The notes beneath the pieces are model-generated. The model had not been told where the DNA came from, did no database searches, and saw only the letters and a list, made by a program, of their open reading frames with translations. Positions 8,507 to 18,033 of a stretch of DNA of 64,000 nt are shown here, one piece after another; the stretch's first letter is position 1, and each line of letters begins with the position of its first letter. The position numbers were made by a program, and so were the translations under genes. Origin of the DNA: Mangrovimicrobium sp033283385 (lineage in GTDB: Bacteria > Pseudomonadota > Gammaproteobacteria > Pseudomonadales > Halieaceae); NCBI GenBank assembly GCA_033283385.1, contig JAWMQQ010000001.1:806001-870000 (forward strand). The letters run 5' to 3'.

Positions 8507-9685
8507 ATGAAACTCGCCATTCTCTCCTGCAGCCCGAACGCTTACAGCACCCGTCGCCTGAAGGAGGCGGCGCAACAGCGTGAACACGAAGTCAGGGTGC
8601 TGAATACACTGAAATTCGCTATTGACCTCGAGCGCGGCAACCCCGACCTCTACTACAACCGCAAGCAGCTCAGCCACTACGACGCGGTGCTGCCGCGGAT
8701 CGGGGCCTCGATTACCTACTATGGCACGGCCGTCGTCCGGCAATTCCAGGAAATGGACGTGTTCTGCGCCAACACTGCCCACGGTATCAACAACTCCCGG
8801 GACAAGCTCCGCAGCCTGCAGATCCTGAGCCGGCACGGGGTCGGTATTCCGCGTACCACTTTCGTGCGCGACAAGAAGGATGTGCTGCCCGCCATCGAGC
8901 GGGTGGGCGGGGCGCCTGTCATCATCAAGCTGATCGAGGGCACCCAGGGAATCGGCGTGCTGCTGGCGGAGACCGTCAAGGCCGCCGAGTCGATTATCGA
9001 GCTATTGCAAAGCCAGAAGCAGAACGTGTTGATCCAGAAATTCGTCGCCGAGAGCAAGGGCAAGGACATCCGCGCCTTCGTCGTCGGCGACCGGGTGGTA
9101 GCCGCCATGCGCCGGGTCGCCCAGGGGCAGGAATTTCGCAGCAACGTGCACCGCGGCGGTATCGCGGAACCCGTGGAACTCGACGAGAACTACATGGAGA
9201 CGGCGGTGCGCTGCACCCAGATCATGGGCCTGCGGGTAGCCGGGGTAGACATGCTGGAAAGCCAGACCGGCCCGCAGGTCATGGAGGTGAATTCCTCGCC
9301 GGGGCTGGAGGGAATAGAACACGCCACGGGGCTGGATGTCGCCGGCGCGGTGATCGAGTACATCGCCGCGCAGGTGGACTTCCCCGAGATCGACGTGCGC
9401 CAGCGGCTCACGGTCAGCAAGGGCTACGGCGTCAGCGAGATTTACTTGCCCGAGGGCTCCAGGTTCATCGGCCAGACCATTCTCGAGACGGGGCTGCTGG
9501 AAAAGGACATCAACGTGCTGACGCTGTACCGCGGTTCCAAGGTCATTCCCAACCCGCGGCGCGACCGGGTGCTGGAGTCCTCCGACAAGCTGCTGTGCTT
9601 CGGCAAGCTGGAATCCATGCGCGACATGGTGCCGGCGCGGACACGCCGGCGGCGGCGGCCTTCGGTGGTGCAACTCGAGGCGTGA
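8507..9685 (+). CDS. rimK: RimK-type ATP-grasp ligase with C-terminal RCK_C-like domain
   Basis: 392 residues. Residues 1-295 are a full RimK: N-terminal domain (KLAILSCSPNAYSTRRL), ATP-grasp core with PVIIKLIEGTQGIGV, DIRAFVVGDRVVAAMRR and the metal-binding end EVNSSPGLEGIE. RimK adds glutamate residues to the C-terminus of ribosomal protein S6 or makes poly-glutamate. After about residue 300 comes an extra domain (SEIYLPEGSRFIGQTILETG ... VIPNPRRDRVLESSDKLLCFG) that resembles the RCK_C/TrkA_C ligand-binding domain of potassium-channel regulators. E. coli RimK is about 300 residues and lacks this. The last residues are very basic. The additional domain suggests control by a small ligand; this is inference. 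Confidence 0.87.
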   Translation: MKLAILSCSPNAYSTRRLKEAAQQREHEVRVLNTLKFAIDLERGNPDLYYNRKQLSHYDAVLPRIGASITYYGTAVVRQFQEMDVFCANTAHGINNSRDKLRSLQILSRHGVGIPRTTFVRDKKDVLPAIERVGGAPVIIKLIEGTQGIGVLLAETVKAAESIIELLQSQKQNVLIQKFVAESKGKDIRAFVVGDRVVAAMRRVAQGQEFRSNVHRGGIAEPVELDENYMETAVRCTQIMGLRVAGVDMLESQTGPQVMEVNSSPGLEGIEHATGLDVAGAVIEYIAAQVDFPEIDVRQRLTVSKGYGVSEIYLPEGSRFIGQTILETGLLEKDINVLTLYRGSKVIPNPRRDRVLESSDKLLCFGKLESMRDMVPARTRRRRRPSVVQLEA

Positions 9686-9739
9686 ATCGGGCGGTGTCAG
9701 GCGGTAGCTTGCGGGTTTCCGCCTTCGGCTGCGACCACA

Positions 9740-10618
9740 TCAGGTCTCCCGGCCGGCGCGATGGCAGCGCGGGTTACGCAATGGCGGGGCAGTTCCCGTG
9801 GGGAGTGGTGAACCAATGGCGGGAAGCCGCAAATCATTGACAAGATCCACCGCCAGGCGAACCTTGGTCAGGTCCTCGAGCGCGCTGTCGCGAACCAGTG
9901 TGATGGTGCCGCTGAGTACCCACTCACAATGTGATAGCTCGAGTTTGTCGCCCAGTATCCACTGGATCAGGCGCCCCGGCGGGTCGAAGGGCACGGTGCT
10001 CGCGGTTTCCGGTGTGGCAACGGCCTCGAGCAGGGGGGTGCCTGTCGGCGAGATCGCCACACCACTCAATGACAGGCCAGAGATGCTGGCGCTGGAGCCC
10101 GGCACCTCCTGCGCCCTGAGCTGCAGCTGGATACCGTTGAAGTCCCTGGTTGGCGCCAGGCCGCCCACCCACTTTGCTGCGGTCGACCCCGCCGGGCAGT
10201 TGAAGCCCCAGCAAAGTGTGCTGGGTATGCCGGTGCCCGGGTTGTCGATGGTGAAAATGAATTTCCGCCCGCCGCGGCGGCTGTGCCGGATCGAAAATTC
10301 CAGCGCCGTCCCGGAGAGTTCGCCCACAGCACCGAGGTCTGCAACCAGCGACGTCTCCGCGGACGATACTTCCGTCGTGTTCAGGTACTGGTCGTTGGCC
10401 CGAAACTCGCCAGTCCTGGACGAAACCAGGTATTCGAAGCCGGCGAGCGCAGGTTCGTCGAATTTTCCCGTCGGCTTCTCCAGGTAGAACAGTGTGGTCC
10501 AGTCGTCAGTGACCAGTACCGCGGCAGTGGTTGGGGCGATGATGTAAAGGGGCGAGAGTGCCAGCAAGGCCGTGGCACACGCGGCGGCGAGCCTGCCTTG
10601 CCGGCTAGGCGCATGCAT
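9740..10618 (-). CDS. Secreted protein of unknown function
   Basis: 292 residues starting with a signal peptide (LAAACATALLALSPLYII then APTTAA). The mature part is rich in beta-strand-like sequence, Ser, Thr and Gly and has two cysteines close together (TLCWGFNCPAG). No catalytic motif or known domain was recognised. It has no C-terminal sorting signal of the PEP-CTERM or LPXTG kind. It is convergent with rimK and lies 35 bases downstream of the ParA-like gene on the same strand, so the two could be co-transcribed. Confidence 0.6.
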   Translation of the reverse strand: MHAPSRQGRLAAACATALLALSPLYIIAPTTAAVLVTDDWTTLFYLEKPTGKFDEPALAGFEYLVSSRTGEFRANDQYLNTTEVSSAETSLVADLGAVGELSGTALEFSIRHSRRGGRKFIFTIDNPGTGIPSTLCWGFNCPAGSTAAKWVGGLAPTRDFNGIQLQLRAQEVPGSSASISGLSLSGVAISPTGTPLLEAVATPETASTVPFDPPGRLIQWILGDKLELSHCEWVLSGTITLVRDSALEDLTKVRLAVDLVNDLRLPAIGSPLPTGTAPPLRNPRCHRAGRET

Positions 10619-10653
10619 GATCGAGTGTGACCAGCCAGCATGCGCACATCGTC

Positions 10654-11355
10654 TCAGGTCTCCTGATGCAACGACGCAAACACCTGGTCGAGCTCCTGGT
10701 AGGCTTTCTTGAGCCAGATGCGGGCGCGCTGGCGTTCCATCAGGCTGAGGTGTTCCGCCGTGTCGTCCTTCAGGGTCTGCGCCGCCCAGAAGCTGAAGCT
10801 CAGGTTGTCGATCTTGCGCATGGTTTCCGCGTGCAGGGCCGGGAGGTTGGCTTCGCGGGTTGATGCGGCAGCGGCCTGGATAACCTTGTCCGCGGCGCTG
10901 AAATTGCCGCCGCAGCCGTAGTTCTTCACCACGATGCTGTCCAGGCCAGAGCCGTATTTGTTCATGAAGCGTTGCAGCAGCTCAGCGGAATCCCGGCCGT
11001 CATCCACGACATACCAGTAGTAGAATCGTGTGCCGGTCTCCTCGCACAGTTCCAGCACCCCGCTTTCCTCCAGCCAGCGCTCCAGGAAGCGCTCGCTCTG
11101 GGCGGGCAGGTCGACCACGACCTGCAGTTCATCCTCCAGGGCCGATTCCATGATCTGGTCTGTGCTTTCGAAGGTGTCGAGTACGATGCTGCGGGTAAAC
11201 TCGGGGTAGAAGCGGGTCAGCGTGCCGTGGGACTGGTCGGCATCCAGGCCCAGGTAGGTCCGGGCGTTGTCGATGAAGTACTGGGACAGCAACCGCGACA
11301 CGACCGATTTTCCGACGCCGCCTTTTTCTCCGCCGATGAAATGAATACTGCTCAC
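10654..11355 (-). CDS. Orphan ParA/MinD-type P-loop ATPase
   Basis: 233 residues from a GTG start with GGAG six bases upstream; the open frame continues further upstream but has no good ribosome site there. A deviant Walker A (GGEKGGVGKS, residues 8-17) identifies the ParA/MinD/Mob superfamily; a LGLDADQSHGTL segment matches the switch I/Walker A' region and VVVDLPAQ the Walker B region. Such proteins position plasmids, chromosomes or surface machines on membranes or DNA. No ParB, parS or conjugation gene is beside it, so its cargo is unknown. The next gene on the strand encodes a secreted protein of unknown function. Confidence 0.75.
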   Translation of the reverse strand: MSSIHFIGGEKGGVGKSVVSRLLSQYFIDNARTYLGLDADQSHGTLTRFYPEFTRSIVLDTFESTDQIMESALEDELQVVVDLPAQSERFLERWLEESGVLELCEETGTRFYYWYVVDDGRDSAELLQRFMNKYGSGLDSIVVKNYGCGGNFSAADKVIQAAAASTREANLPALHAETMRKIDNLSFSFWAAQTLKDDTAEHLSLMERQRARIWLKKAYQELDQVFASLHQET

Positions 11356-11546
11356 TGGGTGCTCCGAAGGATGGGGGACAGGGGATACGATAATAGCGCA
11401 TTTCGGTGGCGCCATTGTTACCGGGATTCGCACTGGCCACACCGAAAGGGCGCCGGATCCTGCGCCGGATCAATGACCCGGTTCTGGCTGCGGCGTAAAA
11501 GTGATATCTTGGCGCTCTACCGGGAGCAGGTGCTGGGGTGGGAATC

Positions 11547-11924
11547 ATGTCCAGGTCAGTTCGAAGCGTCATCAGGCTGGGATTGTTCCTGGCTGTTGCC
11601 CTCGGACTGGCGCATGGCAGCGAAGACCGTGTCGCGCCGATACACCCCGCGATCAGCACACCTTCCATTGACCACACAACCGGCGTACCCGGGCTTGCGG
11701 GTGGCGATCGTGCCAGGGGCGGCCCTGTCGCTGTCTCCCTGGCTGACGATGAGGACGCACGCAAGCGGGTAAAGGACAAGCGTGAGCCGGGCAAGAAATT
11801 GCCTGCCGCCGACCGTAGGCTGCCGCGCATCCCCTCCGTACCCCCGGTCTCCTCCCGGACGTTTCGCGACGCCGCTCCGGCGTCCATCCCTGTTTATCTC
11901 CTGACCGCGCGACTGCGTTTGTAG
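11547..11924 (+). CDS. Possible small exported protein
   Basis: About 125 residues from ATG 11547 (a GTG nine bases earlier is an alternative), preceded by a GGTGGGA-like ribosome site. The N-terminus (RSVIRLGLFLAVALGLAHG) looks like a signal peptide. The rest is low-complexity, basic and proline-rich (DEDARKRVKDKREPGKKLP), with no recognised domain. The coding status is uncertain: long antisense frames also exist here. The signal-like start after a ribosome site is the main support. Confidence 0.4.
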   Translation: MSRSVRSVIRLGLFLAVALGLAHGSEDRVAPIHPAISTPSIDHTTGVPGLAGGDRARGGPVAVSLADDEDARKRVKDKREPGKKLPAADRRLPRIPSVPPVSSRTFRDAAPASIPVYLLTARLRL

Positions 11925-11995
11925 CCCTTGGCGCAGAGCGGGACTGACGTCCCGATCCGTCCATTTCCAAGCTATGAACATCGAGGAGCGCTGTC

Positions 11996-13240
11996 ATGTG
12001 CCACTTTTTATTGCCGCGCCGATTATTCGAGGTAATCGGCCTGTTACTGATTTTCACTTACGTAGCCCCCAGCCAGGCCGTGCCGTCGTTCGCGCGCCAG
12101 ACCGGGCTTGACTGCAACGCATGCCACACTGCCTTTCCGCAGTTGAACGAGTTCGGCCGGCGATTCAAGATCGAGGGTTACACTCTTGCCGCGGTCAAAC
12201 ACGCAGGGGACGGGAACAAGGGCTTCGACCTGGTCTCCAGCGTCCCCCTGTCGATGATGGTGCAGACCACCTGGAGCAAGCTGAGCAAGTCTCCGGATGA
12301 CAGTACCGACAGTTCCCAGGTCAAATTCCCCTCCCAGCTCAGCCTGTTTTATGCCGGCCGTATCGCCGACAAGCTCGGGGCGTTTGTGCAGATTACTGCC
12401 GAGGAGGGCGAGGGCTTCAACCAGGACAACACCGATATCCGTTACGCGGATACCGCCCGGCTGGGCGGAGAGCCCCTGGCCTGGGGGGTGAGCCTGAACA
12501 ACAACCCGACCGTGGAAGACCCCTGGAACAGCACGCCGGTTTGGAGTTTCCCCTGGTTCGAGGCGGGTTACGACTACGCCTATCCCGATACGCTGATCAG
12601 TTCGCTGGGTGGCTCCGTGGCCGGGTTGTCGGCTTACGGATTCTGGAACAACCACCTGTACGCGGATGCGGGAGCCTACCAGTCCGCCAATACCGGCGCC
12701 GACCTGAACGAGGATGCCATCGATAACGGTGCGCCTTACTGGCGGCTGGCCTACACGGCCAACCAGGGCAGGCTCAACTGGATGGCGGGTACCTTTGGCA
12801 TGGACGCCCAGGTCTATGATCCGCTGCAGGACACCCTCAGCGTCACCGACCTTGGCCTGGATACGCAGTTGCAGTGGATGCTGGATGGCGACCAGAGCCT
12901 GACCATGTCCGCCAATTTTATCGACGAATCCCAGCCGCATGGCGAGCACCTGGATACCGGCCTGGTGAATCTCACCTGGTATACGGACACCCGCTGGGGC
13001 GTGACGGTGGGTTACCGCGGCAGCCGGTCCTCGAACGATGCCCTGGCGCCCGATGACGACTATCGCTGGGTCGATAGCGGCGACCTCGGCAGTGACGCCT
13101 ACCAGCTTCAGCTCGACTACATGCCCTGGCATAACGCCCGGATCGCGATGCAGTACACGGGCTATACCAGGGTAAACGGCGCCAGCAGCCATGCGTCGGA
13201 CAGCAACCAGCTGATGCTGGGGGCGTGGCTGGTGTTCTAG
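11996..13240 (+). CDS. Exported c-type-haem protein with porin-like barrel
   Basis: 414 residues. A signal peptide (residues 1-28, ending PSQA) is followed at once by a haem c site CNACH (Cys40-His44), within the familiar context SFARQTGLDCNACHTAFPQLNEFGRRFK. The remainder has alternating aromatic/polar strands and ends in LMLGAWLVF, a typical outer-membrane barrel end. Proteins of this kind (haem-motif plug plus beta-barrel) are known in many Proteobacteria but their electron-transfer partners are usually unknown. It is a single gene; a possible terminator hairpin follows at 13280. Confidence 0.75.
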   Translation: MCHFLLPRRLFEVIGLLLIFTYVAPSQAVPSFARQTGLDCNACHTAFPQLNEFGRRFKIEGYTLAAVKHAGDGNKGFDLVSSVPLSMMVQTTWSKLSKSPDDSTDSSQVKFPSQLSLFYAGRIADKLGAFVQITAEEGEGFNQDNTDIRYADTARLGGEPLAWGVSLNNNPTVEDPWNSTPVWSFPWFEAGYDYAYPDTLISSLGGSVAGLSAYGFWNNHLYADAGAYQSANTGADLNEDAIDNGAPYWRLAYTANQGRLNWMAGTFGMDAQVYDPLQDTLSVTDLGLDTQLQWMLDGDQSLTMSANFIDESQPHGEHLDTGLVNLTWYTDTRWGVTVGYRGSRSSNDALAPDDDYRWVDSGDLGSDAYQLQLDYMPWHNARIAMQYTGYTRVNGASSHASDSNQLMLGAWLVF

Positions 13241-13279
13241 GGGAGCGTGGCGTGCCCGCTGATGGTCGCAGGCCCGGAA

Positions 13280-13303
13280 CTGGCAGCGTTCGCCGCCTGC
13301 CAG
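13280..13303 (+). terminator. Possible terminator hairpin after the haem protein
   Basis: A 7-bp stem (CTGGCAG with CTGCCAG) and 10-base loop 40 bases after the stop codon, followed by the T-rich stretch CTTTGGGCTTTCTTGCTT. The T-tract is broken, so strength is uncertain. Confidence 0.45.
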
Positions 13304-13426
13304 CTTTGGGCTTTCTTGCTTCGTAATTGGTAGCGGTACTCATTTTTGCTTCTATACTTTGGCGGTTATCGCGTGATCACTTCGTGTTGCCACCGCTTAC
13401 CACCCTGCCTGATCGAGGGGCTCCCC

Positions 13427-14533
13427 ATGGAAACGATTCTGAGTGTTGTAGCCGCATGTGTGATGGCCCATTGTTCGCCAGGCCTGACAGATGAAAGTGG
13501 ACAGCCGGCGCCGCAGCAGGTCAGCCGGGCATGGGATGTTCGCTATCGGCAGGGCAGTGGTACCGGACTTGGCTGTGTCGTCGAAAACGAGCTTGTGGCC
13601 TGCTCCCTGCGTTACGCCGGATGGCTCGGGAGCACGCTCGACAAATCCAGCACCCTGACATTCGACATGCTGGCCGACGCGGCAGCCAGTGCGCCGCTGA
13701 TCCTCGACGAGGGCGTGGTCTTCGCCGATTCGTCCAGGATCATACTTGTCGAAAAGAACCTCTCGTCCCGATCTCCGGTAGTGTTGCAGGAAGTCAATCA
13801 CCAGTACGGTACGCCGATATCCTTCATTCCATCGGACAACGGGTTTCTGGTCGCCAATACGTCACTGGGCTACATCATCGCGCTGCGGCGCTCGGACTGG
13901 CAGATCTTCGCTACCAAGGTCTCGGATTCCTTCACCAATACGGCTGCCGTGGTGGACGGCAACGCCTACGCCACGGCCTTCGAGGGCGATACGGGCTATC
14001 TGTACAAGGTGTCGATTGGCGAGGCACCCGCCGTGGTTCATCGCACGGCACTCGCAGGTCAGAGTTACGCATCGCCGCTTGTCGTCGGGGGATTCAGTTA
14101 CACAGACGGCGGTGGGCGAATCTACGCGATAGACAATTCCGCCGGGAGCATCCTGTGGGATCAACCCGCCCTTGGTGCGGTTCGAGCGAGCTTCGTCCAC
14201 GACGGCGACGGGTTCTGGCTGTTCGAGCTGCCCAATAGCCGGGTGCGCAAGCTGCAGTATTCGGACGGCGCCGAACTGGATGACTTCGATCTTGCCAGCA
14301 TGGTAAACGACCCGGCGATTCGCCCGAACTCCGTGGCGACGATCACCTCGGACGGGATCCTGGTTTTCGGCATGAAGGGCGCGAGGCGCACCTGGCTCGG
14401 CGCTGTCGATCCGGTATCCGACACGATGCTCTGGCAGTACCGGGGTATCGATACTGCGGGCCAGCCAGTCATTGCGCCGGATGGAACCGTCATTGTCGGG
14501 CGGAGAAATGGTGGGCCGATAGCCCTGCGCTGA
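13427..14533 (+). CDS. PQQ-like beta-propeller repeat protein
   Basis: 368 residues from ATG 13427 (an earlier in-frame start at 13346 lacks a signal-like sequence). The protein contains repeating units of the form AIDNSAGSILWDQPAL, DPVSDTMLWQYRG and ALRRSDWQIFA, typical of PQQ/WD40-like eight-bladed propellers. The N-terminus (METILSVVAACVMAHC) is hydrophobic and may export the protein. The family is structurally recognisable but not functionally informative; such proteins act as binding scaffolds or dehydrogenase-like domains. No PQQ-ligand residues were identified. It stands between the haem protein and mscS on separate transcription units. Confidence 0.65.
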   Translation: METILSVVAACVMAHCSPGLTDESGQPAPQQVSRAWDVRYRQGSGTGLGCVVENELVACSLRYAGWLGSTLDKSSTLTFDMLADAAASAPLILDEGVVFADSSRIILVEKNLSSRSPVVLQEVNHQYGTPISFIPSDNGFLVANTSLGYIIALRRSDWQIFATKVSDSFTNTAAVVDGNAYATAFEGDTGYLYKVSIGEAPAVVHRTALAGQSYASPLVVGGFSYTDGGGRIYAIDNSAGSILWDQPALGAVRASFVHDGDGFWLFELPNSRVRKLQYSDGAELDDFDLASMVNDPAIRPNSVATITSDGILVFGMKGARRTWLGAVDPVSDTMLWQYRGIDTAGQPVIAPDGTVIVGRRNGGPIALR

Positions 14534-14607
14534 AGGCCCGCAGGGCGCAGCCACGCGCACGGTGAAACGCTTCCGGTAACTCCTGGGTGGTTAGCTCCTG
14601 AACCCCA

Positions 14608-15438
14608 TCACTGCAGCAGGCGCACCTCGCGCTGGGGAAAGGGTATGGTGACCTCCAGGTCCCGCAGGGTCTTGTAGATCAACGCATTGACCCGGTATTT
14701 GTGGCCGAAGTAATTCCTTGAGGGGACCCAGTAGCGCAGGCCGATGACGATCGCGTTGTCGCCAAAGTCTTCTATTCCTATCTTTACCTCCGGTGTGGAG
14801 GCGACACAGTCGAGTTCGGCCAGCTTGCCGGCAAGGGTATCGACAACCGCATCGACATCGCTTCCGTAGGCGATACCTACGGTCGCCTCGACGATCTTGT
14901 TCTCAAACGAGTTGTACAGCACTTCGCCTATCAGGTGGCGATTGGGCACGACGATCAGTTCGCTGTCCTCGGTGCGCATGAGGGTCATGCCGAGTCTGAC
15001 TTCCTCTACCACGCCGGAGACACCCTTGACCGATATCGTGTTCCCGACGACAAAGGGTCGTGTGAGGATGATGATGAAACCCGCGCCGTAATTTGATACC
15101 GGGCCCTGTAACGCCAGTCCCGCGCCCAGGGTCAGGGCGCCGATCGCCGCGACAAACGGCGCCACGGATATGCCGAACTTGCCCAGCGCGATAATCACAA
15201 AGCAGGCCAGGATAAGCAGGTAGGTACAGGATCCGATGAATTTGGCCAGGGTGACATCGACTTTCTTGCTATCGCACAAACGCACGATGACGTTGCTGAG
15301 CCAGCGCGCGAATATCCAGCCCAGGATGAGGATGATGATTGCACCCAGTACCTGGAAGCTGTAATTCACGAGGAACTCGGCAACCGTGTTGTAGATTTTT
15401 TCGATCGTGTCCATGTCAAGGCCCAGTGCTTCTTCCAT
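14608..15438 (-). CDS. Small-conductance mechanosensitive channel, MscS family
   Basis: 276 residues, close to E. coli MscS (286). Three N-terminal membrane helices are visible; the third is the pore helix, rich in Gly and Ala (FVAAIGALTLGAGLALQGPVSN), followed by the beta domain (RPFVVGNTISVKGVSGVVEE) and the conserved PNRHLIGEVLYN segment. The family opens under membrane tension and releases solutes during hypo-osmotic shock. The gene is single and divergent from the TIGR02647 gene. Confidence 0.94.
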   Translation of the reverse strand: MEEALGLDMDTIEKIYNTVAEFLVNYSFQVLGAIIILILGWIFARWLSNVIVRLCDSKKVDVTLAKFIGSCTYLLILACFVIIALGKFGISVAPFVAAIGALTLGAGLALQGPVSNYGAGFIIILTRPFVVGNTISVKGVSGVVEEVRLGMTLMRTEDSELIVVPNRHLIGEVLYNSFENKIVEATVGIAYGSDVDAVVDTLAGKLAELDCVASTPEVKIGIEDFGDNAIVIGLRYWVPSRNYFGHKYRVNALIYKTLRDLEVTIPFPQREVRLLQ

Positions 15439-15675
15439 CGTTACCTCGTGCGTCTATGTGAATTGGCAGGTGCTTTGGCGAGAATGCGCATGCTGCAACC
15501 AGGCCGGGAAGCCGGGCGAAGTGCAGCAATTGCAAATTGTACTCCGGCTGTTAAAACTATACTAAGCTCTGCCGGTAAGACTTCCGGAGGCAGGCCTGTC
15601 ATCACACGGACTGCAATCCGGAAGTGCCCGACCAGTCCCTGCCGGGTATTATGAAAAAAATAAGGAGTGCCGCAA

Positions 15676-15927
15676 ATGTTGTTCAAAGCCGACACCATGG
15701 AAGAACTGAACCTGCTGCTACAGTTCGACAGTACCAATATGATGAATGGCATCAAGGTACATGCCACCGCGCGGCCCGAGATCGTGGCCGCCAGCGGAAG
15801 CCTCTTCGCCAAGGGGCTGATCACCCAGCCGGACGGGGGCTACCTGACCGATGAGGGCATAGAAGCGTTGAACCATGCGCAGATTCTGGCGGGGCTCATG
15901 CGATCAGCCGAGGAGGGCAGTCAATAA
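15676..15927 (+). CDS. TIGR02647 family small protein
   Basis: 83 residues from ATG 15676, with TAAGGAG nine bases upstream; an earlier GTG at 15667 overlaps that ribosome site. The section KGLITQPDGGYLTDEGIEALNHAQ matches, as recalled, the conserved core of TIGR02647, a family of small proteins in Pseudomonas and relatives. The layout suggests a winged-helix-like fold but no role is established. It is convergent with the acyltransferase gene. Confidence 0.75.
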   Translation: MLFKADTMEELNLLLQFDSTNMMNGIKVHATARPEIVAASGSLFAKGLITQPDGGYLTDEGIEALNHAQILAGLMRSAEEGSQ

Positions 15928-15960
15928 TCCCCAGCGCCAGGCCTGGGACGCGGCGCTTGC

Positions 15961-18033
15961 CTAAGGCGTTGTGTCGACAGCCCGGGCTGTGCGTTGGTTC
16001 GCGCCCGCGGGCTTACCGCTCAGGAACGAGGGCCCGAGCATCATGGCATCCAGCCGCGCCAGGACCTCGGGTACCTTGCTGATTATGAAGGACCCGTTGA
16101 GGTGCATCTTGTCGTTGAAAACGAGTTCTCCCTCCCTGTTTCGTGCGGCACAGCGTTGCCCCGGGCATACCAGGTCAGTCAGGCTCAGGACGTGTGCGTT
16201 GGGTATGCCGGAAATTGCCTCGTGCATATAGCCGGCGACAAGCAGGCTGGCCTTATTGGTCAGTTTTTCCTCGCACAGGTGTTCACTGTCTTTCAGGCGA
16301 AACGTGTAGGCATAGGGTTCCCTCACACAACTCGGGCCGTCGAAGCTGATGGCTGGCGTTCCCGGAATCAGCACCACCGCGCCCGCCGCTGATTCGAGGT
16401 TGGATACAATCGTTCGTGTTCCTGCTACCCACTGTGCTTCGCTGAACTCGTAGTACGCGGAGTTGCTGACGAAAACGATATCAGGCTTGAGCCTCCTGAT
16501 TTCTTCGATGCTGTTCTTTCGCCATTGCGAGCAGGTCTTGTAGATGCCGCCAGCCGGCTGGTAATAGTATTCCACGTCGACAATTGCGCAGGCGGACTTG
16601 GTGAACAGCAGTACCCGCCAGTCGGGCGCCCTGTAGATTTCCGGTAGGGACGACGCCCAGTTTGCGCCGAGGCTGTCGCCGATGAGTACTGCCGTGTGCC
16701 CGGCATCAGGGTTGCCGACGCTGCAGGGTTTGACGATGGCATCTAAGTACCAACGATCACACTGGAGACCACCGTGGAATGCCGCGTGGGTCGTGCGGTG
16801 GATTTGATGGCCATAGTCATACAGTGGGTTGGGAATGCCGGTGAAAACATCCGCCACGATCCTGTGGGCGCCCGCCACCAGCAAAACGACAGACAGCATT
16901 GAAGCCAGGGCTGCAGTCGATGGCTTGCCGCCACTGAAGCGACCTTTCCAGAACGGCTCCTCGACAAATCGGTAGCACATTTCCGCGAGGAACAGGGAGA
17001 GCAGGATCAGTGCGAATACGCTTAAAACCGTGTCGGTGAGGCCGTAGGCGCCCCCCAAGGTGAGTACGGGCCAATGCCAGAGGTAGATGGAATAGGATCG
17101 GTTGCCCAGCCACTGCAGCGGCCAGGCTGACAGCAACCTGGATAGCGCAGAGGGAGTTGCGCTTCCTCCTGCAAACAACAGCAGCGCCGCGCCGACAGAA
17201 GGGAACAGGGCGTAGTAGCCGGGATAGTTGATTTTCGCGTCCAGGATACTGGTGCTGCCAAGGATCAACAGCAAGCCGAGCAAGCCAGTGCACAAATTCA
17301 GGAAGCTGGCGAGCGGCGTCCCGGAATCGAGCATCCGGCGGAGGTGTGCGCTGCGCAACACCAGGCACACGATCGCCCCCAGTGAGAATTGCCAAACGCG
17401 CCCCGGCATCAGGTAAAAAGCAAGCTGTGGATTGTTTGCTGACCAGTACAGCGAAAGCGGCAGACTACAGGCAAAGGCGATCGCAAAGGGCAGGAGCAAG
17501 AGTGTCGGTGAGCGCCACCTTGCCGGAGTTTTGCTGACGGTGGACAGGGCGAGCAGCACCAACCAGGGCCAGAACAGATAGAACTGCTCTTCGACCCCCA
17601 GCGACCACGTATGCAGGTACAGGTCCTTGGCCTGCAGGGTTGCAAAGTAGTTGAAGTCTGTTTGGACAAAATAGAGATTGCTCGTCCAGGTCGCCGCATA
17701 GACGAGCGAACCGGTTTGAATGAGCGCCTCGTAACGCGACAACAGGAGTCTCGATGCCACCTGAACTACGAGCAGCATGAGTAGCAGCGCAGGTAACAGG
17801 CGCCGCAGGCGGCGTACCAGAAAATGCCCGTAGCGAATCTTCCCGGTTTTGCCGTACTCGTCGAGGAGTAAACCGGTTATCAGGAATCCGGATATGACAA
17901 AAAAGACATCGACCCCGACAAATCCACCGGAAAATCCATTCAGCCCGGCATGGGCCAGCACGACGATCGCTACGGCGATGGCGCGCATACCCTGGATGTC
18001 GGGGCGAAACCCGGTCGCGTTCGTGGTGCTCAT
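15961..18033 (-). CDS. OafA/YrhL-type acyltransferase with SGNH domain
   Basis: 690 residues. The first 370 are an acyltransferase-3 membrane domain: RPDIQGMRAIAV at the start, His28 in VLAHAG, GVDVFFVISGFLITG, FLVRRLRRLLPALL, WSLGVEEQFYLFWP and SIYLWHWPV. The C-terminal part is a periplasmic SGNH hydrolase-like domain with GDSLGANW near residue 450 and the DKMH pair near 641-644. Family role: O-acetylation of lipopolysaccharide, capsule or peptidoglycan sugars. Both active sites look intact. It is consistent with the glycosyltransferases beyond the tRNA gene, although those are on the other strand. Confidence 0.92.
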   Translation of the reverse strand: MSTTNATGFRPDIQGMRAIAVAIVVLAHAGLNGFSGGFVGVDVFFVISGFLITGLLLDEYGKTGKIRYGHFLVRRLRRLLPALLLMLLVVQVASRLLLSRYEALIQTGSLVYAATWTSNLYFVQTDFNYFATLQAKDLYLHTWSLGVEEQFYLFWPWLVLLALSTVSKTPARWRSPTLLLLPFAIAFACSLPLSLYWSANNPQLAFYLMPGRVWQFSLGAIVCLVLRSAHLRRMLDSGTPLASFLNLCTGLLGLLLILGSTSILDAKINYPGYYALFPSVGAALLLFAGGSATPSALSRLLSAWPLQWLGNRSYSIYLWHWPVLTLGGAYGLTDTVLSVFALILLSLFLAEMCYRFVEEPFWKGRFSGGKPSTAALASMLSVVLLVAGAHRIVADVFTGIPNPLYDYGHQIHRTTHAAFHGGLQCDRWYLDAIVKPCSVGNPDAGHTAVLIGDSLGANWASSLPEIYRAPDWRVLLFTKSACAIVDVEYYYQPAGGIYKTCSQWRKNSIEEIRRLKPDIVFVSNSAYYEFSEAQWVAGTRTIVSNLESAAGAVVLIPGTPAISFDGPSCVREPYAYTFRLKDSEHLCEEKLTNKASLLVAGYMHEAISGIPNAHVLSLTDLVCPGQRCAARNREGELVFNDKMHLNGSFIISKVPEVLARLDAMMLGPSFLSGKPAGANQRTARAVDTTP

